Assembly: GCA_020434465.1 (NCBI GenBank)
Contig: JAGRAS010000019.1
Coordinates: forward strand, 1 to 11,819
Length of the DNA stretch: 11,819 bases
Origin: Bdellovibrionales bacterium
GTDB taxonomy: Bacteria > Bdellovibrionota > UBA2361 > JAGRAS01
Reading direction: 5' to 3'
Below are positions 7,270-11,819 of this stretch, one piece after another. Position 1 is the first letter of the stretch. The number at the start of each line of letters is the position of its first letter. The notes under the pieces were generated by a model. It was given only the letters and a program-made list of their open reading frames with translations. It was not told the origin of the DNA and searched no databases. Position numbers and translations under genes: made by a program.

Positions 7270-8625
7270 CTAGCACGACTTAACCTCTAAACTCTTTGAA
7301 TCTTCACAGCAAATAGAAATAAACTTAGAATTCCAAAAGCTTGCATTAAGTGGAATATATATGGAAACAACCGCATCTGACTCTAAGTTAATTTTAAGAG
7401 GTTTGAGTTCAAGCAAATCATTTTTTATTGGATCTAAATCTCCCATACCTAAATATTTAAGATCACTTCCAGTAGGACGCAAATCAAAGCTTATCCCGTT
7501 AATTATGATCTTATTCACATCTCCATTAACAGTTAACATCCAGGGAATCTCTGGTAAAACAACAATATTATCTTTTAATTTGTTAACACAAAATTTGATT
7601 CGACCAGGGGCGCGACCATAAAAAATTTCTTGAAGCTTTCTTAAATGTAATTCAACTTCTTGATCAGTTTCATTGACACTAAAAGTAGATTGTGGCGGCA
7701 AAGTAATTTCTAGTGGTTTATCTATGTTTTGGCAAAAAAAGAAATCCTCTGAGGAGAATTGTCTTGCATACTTTCTATACTCTTCTTTCCATGGGTAATC
7801 ATTAGCCCAAACATCATAGACCTCGTGCTGGCCAAGTAATGTCTTGATAAGTAAATTCTTACTCACACTATAGCTTGAGCCTCTCTGGGAAAGCTCTCTT
7901 ATGTCACAACTATCAACCCAACTAATGTGATCTCTAGTAAAATCATAAAAAAGGGAATTCTGCTCTTCTTTTGAAAGCTTATTATAAAGGTGAACCGCTA
8001 TGTTTTCTAAAAAATTAATAAACCAACTTGATGGGTGTATATTCTCAAAATCTTTGTAAGGAAACATTTCCATTAAATCAGGATCAATATACCAATCAGT
8101 GATTCCATCATCATATCGACAATATCCGTGACTCATCATAAAATCATCAGATCTACAATACATTGTAATTGGTTTGATATTTAACAGCTTCATGCATAAA
8201 CCCTGAAACATGACCGAAAGAAAAGTACAAAACCCATCTCCATGGAAGAAAAAGTACCTTGGGCCTGAATAGACTCCTGAGTAATACTTTGGAAAATGAT
8301 GAAAATGTTGAAATCTAAGCAAATGATGTGAGACTGATATGAAGTTTTCAAACAATCCTTTCAAATTATCTGCATCAGTAAACCTTACATAGCACTGTAA
8401 TGTAATTTTCTTATCTGTCGGGTTAGTACAAGAAAGCTTATTGATTTTAGTGTATTCAATAGCATCAAAAGCCGTTTTACGCATTCTAGGGTTAACTTTG
8501 TTCAAGTCCATAATAGGAGTTGTATAAAACTTAGTGAAACCCGCTTTATCGAACTTTTCTAAAAACTCTTTTCTTGTTTGTTTGGTATAGTGTGAATCTA
8601 CGTACCCGATCAATTGTTTGAGCAT
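7270..8625 (-). CDS. Transglutaminase-like protein, function unknown
   Basis: I do not recognise a named gene. The 451-residue product contains a central segment laid out like a transglutaminase/cysteine-protease core: Cys133 in 'FHGDGFCTFLSVMFQGLC', His166 in 'SHGYCRYDDG' and Asp181 in 'DWYIDPDL'. This Cys-His-Asp order and spacing, with 'W-DPD' after the His, is typical of the superfamily. No signal peptide or membrane helix is obvious, so it is probably cytoplasmic. The N-terminal 120 residues are rich in His and aromatics ('HHLLRFQHFHHFPKYY'). The C-terminal 130 residues look like beta-rich sheet repeats. It may modify or cleave a peptide or amide bond on a glycan precursor or protein, but that is only a guess. 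It is divergent from the gene at 9101 and tail to tail with the methyltransferase gene. No strong ribosome binding site precedes its ATG. Confidence 0.55.
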   Translation of the reverse strand: MLKQLIGYVDSHYTKQTRKEFLEKFDKAGFTKFYTTPIMDLNKVNPRMRKTAFDAIEYTKINKLSCTNPTDKKITLQCYVRFTDADNLKGLFENFISVSHHLLRFQHFHHFPKYYSGVYSGPRYFFFHGDGFCTFLSVMFQGLCMKLLNIKPITMYCRSDDFMMSHGYCRYDDGITDWYIDPDLMEMFPYKDFENIHPSSWFINFLENIAVHLYNKLSKEEQNSLFYDFTRDHISWVDSCDIRELSQRGSSYSVSKNLLIKTLLGQHEVYDVWANDYPWKEEYRKYARQFSSEDFFFCQNIDKPLEITLPPQSTFSVNETDQEVELHLRKLQEIFYGRAPGRIKFCVNKLKDNIVVLPEIPWMLTVNGDVNKIIINGISFDLRPTGSDLKYLGMGDLDPIKNDLLELKPLKINLESDAVVSIYIPLNASFWNSKFISICCEDSKSLEVKSC

Positions 8626-8666
8626 AGTTCTATAATAATTTATGTGATGATATTAACACTTAGTAT

Positions 8667-8715
8667 ATACACCTCGCAATTGAATTTGCCGAAGGCAAAT
8701 CAATAAGAGGTGTAT
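8667..8715. repeat. 49-base near-perfect palindrome (hairpin)
   Basis: The arms pair as ATACACCTC (8667-8675) with GAGGTGTAT (8707-8715), ATTG (8679-8682) with CAAT (8701-8704), and ATTTGCC (8684-8690) with GGCAAAT (8694-8700). They close on a GAA loop, with one small interior loop and one bulged A, giving 20 base pairs in all. No T-run follows on the plus strand, so it does not look like a simple terminator. On the minus strand it lies about 40 bases before the transglutaminase-like start and would form in its leader if transcription begins upstream. The outer 9 bases recur at the ends of the tandem repeats, linking it to the same element. Confidence 0.75.
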
Positions 8716-8892
8716 TAGAGCTAGCTTAGGCGGAATGGGATAAGATATACCAGGCGCATAATAAATAAAAAGAGCTGTTTTTGTAGTTCATTCTTTTGCG
8801 AGGTGTATTAGAGCTAGCTTAGGCGGAATGGGATAAGATATACCAAGCGCATAATAAATAAAAAGAGCTGTTTGTGTAGTACATTCTTTTGT
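8707..8892. repeat. Tandem direct repeat, two 93-base copies
   Basis: Copy 1 (8707-8799) and copy 2 (8800-8892) align without gaps and differ at 4 of 93 positions. The first 8 bases of a third copy (GAGGTGTA, 8893-8900) follow before the sequence diverges. The period is 31 codons exactly. On the minus strand copy 2 is open in the frame running leftward from the right-hand segment, and that frame ends at a TGA formed at the start of copy 1 (TGT in copy 2). Such close identity points to recent duplication. Each copy begins with the same GAGGTGTAT found at the arm of the adjoining palindrome. Confidence 0.9.
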
Positions 8893-8947
8893 GAGGTGTA
8901 TATTCGTTTTCTGCGGCTCGATTTGGATAAATCCAAAACCTCGCTCG

Positions 8948-8997
8948 CCAGGCAAGCTTTTGAAAAACACCTGATCGGCATTTTCAAATGCGCCTGG
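8948..8997. repeat. Imperfect palindrome in the right-hand repeat segment
   Basis: CCAGGC (8948-8953) pairs with GCCTGG (8992-8997), and TTTGAAAA (8959-8966) pairs with TTTTCAAA (8981-8988), around a 14-base loop, with 5 and 3 unpaired bases between the two stem parts. Just to its left a smaller hairpin pairs TTTGGA (8922-8927) with TCCAAA (8932-8937). The bases at 8988-9001 are also the exact reverse complement of 14 bases in tandem copy 1 (8746-8759), while copy 2 differs by one base. These features tie this segment to the tandem repeats as one composite element. Confidence 0.6.
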
Positions 8998-9100
8998 TAT
9001 ACATACCCCCTTAAAAACACTTTTAATATACGATGGCAGGATGTAATATGTCGATGCCCTCATAGGAAAAACGCTTTGTTTATTAAGCAAAAAGGTTATT

Positions 9101-11299
9101 GTGAAGCAATCAATTGAAGAAATAGAGGAATTATCAAGAGACAGGTCAGAACCAGTTAGTTCTGAAATTCATACAGGAAACATTTGGTATGGGCATGCCA
9201 AGGCAATAAAAAGTTTTTGCGATCTACCGAGTGATTATCCTATCAAAGCTGTCATTGAGCATGGCCCAAAATTTGGTAGCAGCGTTGAAGCTTGGGAAAC
9301 CAATTCTCCCCTGCCTGCAATGTTTGTTTATGGAAATTTTCGTTATAAAGCACTTGCTCCTGCAACCAACAAGGCTCTATTCACTATTGGAAGCATGCTT
9401 TCCTACACAGAACATTATCTTAATAAACAAGATTTGAGAGAAGAAAAAAAGAGACTGGGTAAATCTCTTTTGGTTTTTCCTACTCACGGCACTCACCATA
9501 TAGACCACAAATTTGATTTAAATTCTTACTGCAATGATCTTTTTGAATTAAGTAAGAATTTTGATTCTGTACAAGTATGTATGTATTGGAGAGAAATAAC
9601 CAGAGGCTGGCATAAAAACTTTCTTGATAAAGGGTTTGAAGTTGTAACAGCTGGACACATGTATGATGAAAATTTTCTATCAAGATTAAAGAGTATTATT
9701 GAACCAGCAACACTGGTAACTAGTAATAAAATGGGCACCCATTTTGGTTATTGTATACAAATGAATAAACCTTTTTATTTTCTTTCTAACCAAAAAATTG
9801 AGTTTGAAAAATCACCTGAGGGAAATTCTGAAGTCTTTGCTAAATGGGCATCTTGGGGAGATGTTCATCAATTTCAAGAAAATCTTGAGTTAATTGAAGC
9901 CAGCTCATGCTTACAAGATCAAATCTCGAGTAGACAACAAGAATTAGCAAATAAATATTGGGGGCTCGATAAAGTTAAGTCAAAGGAGGAGTTGCTGACA
10001 ATTATTGAAATAGCAGAATCACTCTACCAAACAAGAAATATTACCCAGCCTCGCTCTTTCCTTTTTAATCTAGGTTCTGAAATGCTGAATAGAGATAATA
10101 ATTTAATGGCTGAAGTCCTGCTTTCAGAAGCCTCAGATCAAATTGAAAATAGCAATGCCCTGAATTACGAATTAGGCTTAGCATTCGCTAGAAATGGAAA
10201 TATTGAAGCAGCTACTTCTGCACTAAAAAATTTCTGCTCAGAATACACTCAACACGAAAAAGCTAAACTTTTGCTTGCAGAGATTTCTGAAAGCACTAGA
10301 TTTGAAAATAAAGAAATACAAAACGGAGAATATATGGATAATAATCCTAAAAAAAAGAATTCTGAATCAGAGGTATATGATTTGATGGAAAAAGCCCATC
10401 AACTAATACTTAAAGGTAACCCGCAAAAAGCCTTTGAACTTATAACCCAAGCCAAAGGTTTAAAAACACCTGTTAAAGGCTTAGATTATCTTAGAGCGCA
10501 AACTTTCCTTGAAATGAGTTTTGAAAATTCATTTGGCAATGCACGAGAAGCACTAAGAGAAGAACTTAGATTTTTTCCAGATAACAAAGAAGCAAAAGCT
10601 TTATTGGATCAAATTCTAGCTAAAGAACAAAGACAATTACCAGAAGGAATTAATGATAATGAATTTTTAGATCTTCTTAAGACAATACAGCCTTATTCTA
10701 TGCTTCCTGATATAAGGTTGTACTCACTATTTAGCTTAGCTAAGCATGTTTGCATTAATAATGTTGAGGGAGATTTCATTGAGTGTGGCGTTGCTGGCGG
10801 TGGATCCACTGCACTACTTGCTACGGTTATTAAGAGGTATTCAAAAATTCCAAGAGCAATTTTTGCTTGTGACTCATATGAAGGAATGCCGCAACCGACT
10901 GAGCATGATAAGTTTTATGGAAAGTCTGCTGAATCAACTGGTTGGGGTACTGGAACATGCGCAGCACCAGAAGAAAGTGTACTAGCTGTAAGTCAAGCCT
11001 TAGGAGTAGGAGAACTCGTTAAAATAGTCAAAGGGTACTTCGAACAAAGCCTTCCTAGGATAAAAAGTGAGATTTCGAAAATCGCTTTTATGCATGTTGA
11101 CTGTGATTGGTATGAATCTACCAAAACTGTTTTAAATGAACTCTACGATCACCTAGCAACAGGCTCTGCAGTACAGCTAGATGATTATGGGCAGTGGGAA
11201 GGGGTAGATAAAGCTGTACATGAATTTGAATCCAAAAAAGGAATTAAGTTTGATATAAAAAATATAGATAATTGTTCAGCATGGTTTTTAACACCGTAG
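9101..11299 (+). CDS. Multidomain protein: unknown GT-B-like N-terminus, TPR-like middle, TylF/MycF methyltransferase
   Basis: The 732-residue frame starts at a GTG with AAGG 5 bases upstream. Residues 1 to about 280 form a domain I cannot name. 'FPTHGTHHIDHKFD' (about 126-139) and 'TSNKMGTHFGYCIQMNKPFYFL' (about 207-228) recall the C-terminal Rossmann half of GT-B glycan enzymes. Residues about 300-410 and 420-520 are helical and TPR-like ('NYELGLAFARNGNIEAATSALKNF'; 'AHQLILKGNPQKAFELITQAKG'). The C-terminal part from about 525 is a TylF/MycF-type O-methyltransferase: 'IECGVAGGGS' with Glu561, 'DSYEGMP', Asp667-Cys-Asp669 in 'HVDCDWYES', and the metal-binding-like Asp694-Asp695 in 'LDDYG'. 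It would methylate a sugar hydroxyl. An internal ATG with a good ribosome binding site at residue 412 suggests a gene fusion or a second shorter product. The next gene begins 5 bases after the stop. Confidence 0.85.
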   Translation: MKQSIEEIEELSRDRSEPVSSEIHTGNIWYGHAKAIKSFCDLPSDYPIKAVIEHGPKFGSSVEAWETNSPLPAMFVYGNFRYKALAPATNKALFTIGSMLSYTEHYLNKQDLREEKKRLGKSLLVFPTHGTHHIDHKFDLNSYCNDLFELSKNFDSVQVCMYWREITRGWHKNFLDKGFEVVTAGHMYDENFLSRLKSIIEPATLVTSNKMGTHFGYCIQMNKPFYFLSNQKIEFEKSPEGNSEVFAKWASWGDVHQFQENLELIEASSCLQDQISSRQQELANKYWGLDKVKSKEELLTIIEIAESLYQTRNITQPRSFLFNLGSEMLNRDNNLMAEVLLSEASDQIENSNALNYELGLAFARNGNIEAATSALKNFCSEYTQHEKAKLLLAEISESTRFENKEIQNGEYMDNNPKKKNSESEVYDLMEKAHQLILKGNPQKAFELITQAKGLKTPVKGLDYLRAQTFLEMSFENSFGNAREALREELRFFPDNKEAKALLDQILAKEQRQLPEGINDNEFLDLLKTIQPYSMLPDIRLYSLFSLAKHVCINNVEGDFIECGVAGGGSTALLATVIKRYSKIPRAIFACDSYEGMPQPTEHDKFYGKSAESTGWGTGTCAAPEESVLAVSQALGVGELVKIVKGYFEQSLPRIKSEISKIAFMHVDCDWYESTKTVLNELYDHLATGSAVQLDDYGQWEGVDKAVHEFESKKGIKFDIKNIDNCSAWFLTP
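10325..10336 (+). promoter_or_regulatory. Internal ribosome binding site and in-frame ATG
   Basis: GGAG at 10325-10328 stands 5 bases before an ATG at 10334-10336, in frame with the 732-residue protein (Met412). Initiation here would give a 321-residue protein with only the second TPR-like segment and the TylF-type methyltransferase, starting 'MDNNPKKKNSESE'. The site lies exactly between the two TPR-like blocks in a low-complexity linker, which is what a former gene start would look like. That it is used is inferred. Confidence 0.5.
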
Positions 11300-11303
11300 T
11301 TAT

Positions 11304-11819
11304 ATGATAAAAGAATTAATTGAAAAAATTCGCTTACAATTCAACTCTGATGAACGAATTGAAGCCATGCTTCAATCTTACAATTTAAAGCCAAGAGACG
11401 GAACTGTTGAGATTGACCCATTTGAACTCCTTAGAGAAGAGCTTTTCATCGATCTGATTAGCAACAATCATCCAAAAAGTTTAGTGCTTGATGTTGGATG
11501 CGGTTTTGGTCATATGGTTTTAAACCTGCAAAAAGCTGGGATTGAATGCAAAGGTATAGATATATCTTCTTCGCTCATTAGCTTAGGTAAAGAACTGCTA
11601 ATTAGCGAAGGAATAGATCCAAATAAACTTTTAGAAGCAGATCTGTTTGAATATGATTTTAAAGAAAAATTTTGCACAATCGCTGCATGCGGAGTGATTT
11701 GGTATTATAGTGATAAGCGTCCCTTCTTAAAAAAACTACATTCCCTTCTTGAATCTTCTGGGAAAACTGTAATCACACATAGAAACGACTTGTTTAATTT
11801 ATTTGCTCTTAACGCTGGA
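11304..11819 (+). CDS. Class I SAM-dependent methyltransferase, 5' part only
   Basis: The frame opens at ATG 11304, 5 bases after the stop of the previous gene, and stays open for 172 codons to the window edge. It therefore has no stop here and is truncated only by the window. Motif I is clear, 'LVLDVGCGFGHM' at 60-71, followed by the acidic strand end 'GIDIS' (Asp86) that would hold the ribose of SAM, and 'LLEADLFEYDF' (109-119), where the adenine-binding acidic residue usually lies. 'CGVIWYYSDKRPFLKKLHSLLESSGKTVIT' (129-158) fits strands 4 and 5 of the fold. The weak ribosome binding site and tight spacing suggest translational coupling to the TylF-type gene. Its substrate is unknown, and a sugar or glycan hydroxyl is the likely target from context. 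Confidence 0.85.
   Translation, partial: MIKELIEKIRLQFNSDERIEAMLQSYNLKPRDGTVEIDPFELLREELFIDLISNNHPKSLVLDVGCGFGHMVLNLQKAGIECKGIDISSSLISLGKELLISEGIDPNKLLEADLFEYDFKEKFCTIAACGVIWYYSDKRPFLKKLHSLLESSGKTVITHRNDLFNLFALNAG

Larger units (their letters stand above)
8626..9100. other. Repeat-rich intergenic region between divergent genes
   Basis: These 475 bases separate two divergent genes, so both promoters should lie here, although I see no strong one. TAATAT at 9044-9049 is a weak -10 candidate for the rightward gene. The region holds a 49-base palindrome, two 93-base tandem copies and a right-hand segment with another palindrome. A hand count of 8901-9000 gives 45 G+C in 100, clearly above the flanking coding DNA, which suggests a different origin. 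Conserved ends (GAGGTGTAT and its reverse complement) recur at 8667, 8707, 8800 and 8893. The likeliest reading is a small non-autonomous or palindromic dispersed repeat, partly duplicated. No protein of its own can be supported. Confidence 0.7.

Noticed and set aside
7361..7621. Plus-strand 86-codon frame
   Set aside because: It is antisense to the C-terminal part of the transglutaminase-like gene, without a start signal or recognisable domain.
8684..8700. Intrinsic terminator
   Set aside because: The stem ATTTGCC-GAA-GGCAAAT is sound, but no T-run follows on either strand, and it sits between divergent starts, not after a gene.
8707..8900. CRISPR array
   Set aside because: There are only two long contiguous copies of 93 bases, with no short repeats separated by unique spacers and no cas gene in view.
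8788..9090. Minus-strand 100-codon frame as a real gene
   Set aside because: It lies wholly in repeat and palindromic sequence, starts at a TTG without a ribosome binding site, and shows no recognisable domain. It is kept only as a finding about the repeat.
8872..9117. Plus-strand 81-codon frame in the intergenic region
   Set aside because: It runs antisense through the repeat element and into the start of the real gene at 9101. The composition is not protein-like and it has no ribosome binding site.

Overview
The window is a low-GC, Gram-negative-type surface polysaccharide (O-antigen or capsule) biosynthesis region. The evidence is gene content: the end of a cytidylyltransferase-like gene, an AsnB-type amidotransferase, a complete HisH-HisF-WbpG acetamidino module, three methyltransferase domains, a sulfotransferase-like protein and a transglutaminase-like protein. 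No phage, plasmid-replication, rRNA or tRNA gene is visible, and no real insertion-sequence transposase. The species cannot be named from the sequence. The nearest well-known comparison is the Pseudomonas aeruginosa O5-type hisH2-hisF2-wbpG set, but the AT-rich composition points to another lineage.

Layout, left to right. Positions 1-2197 (+) hold the 3' end of a probable CMP-sugar type cytidylyltransferase, whose stop overlaps by one base the start of an asparagine-synthetase-like amidotransferase. Positions 2166-3533 (-) hold a sulfotransferase-like gene whose 3' end overlaps the amidotransferase gene tail to tail. Positions 3687-7266 (+) form a tight four-gene unit, hisH, hisF, wbpG and a zinc-ribbon methyltransferase, with overlaps or a 9-base gap between genes and a plausible promoter at 3598-3626. 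Positions 7270-8625 (-) hold a transglutaminase-like gene, again tail to tail, 3 bases from its neighbour. Positions 8626-9100 are a 475-base intergenic region between divergent genes, unusually rich in structure: a 49-base palindrome, two 93-base tandem copies and a further imperfect palindrome that shares a 14-base inverted match with the tandem repeat. Positions 9101-11299 (+) encode a 732-residue multidomain protein (unknown GT-B-like N-terminus, TPR-like middle, TylF/MycF methyltransferase C-terminus). It carries a well-formed internal ribosome binding site and ATG at its domain junction. Positions 11304-11819 (+) are the first 172 codons of another class I methyltransferase that runs off the window.

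Working together (inference): HisH would release ammonia from glutamine, and the HisF-like protein would channel it, having lost the cyclase aspartate (Phe at position 11) but kept the ammonia-gate residues. The WbpG PP-loop ATPase would use it to turn an N-acetyl group on a sugar into an acetamidino group. The cytidylyltransferase-like and AsnB-like proteins and the methyltransferases would activate and further decorate the sugar or glycan. The two minus-strand genes look like later insertions or rearrangements into a plus-strand locus.
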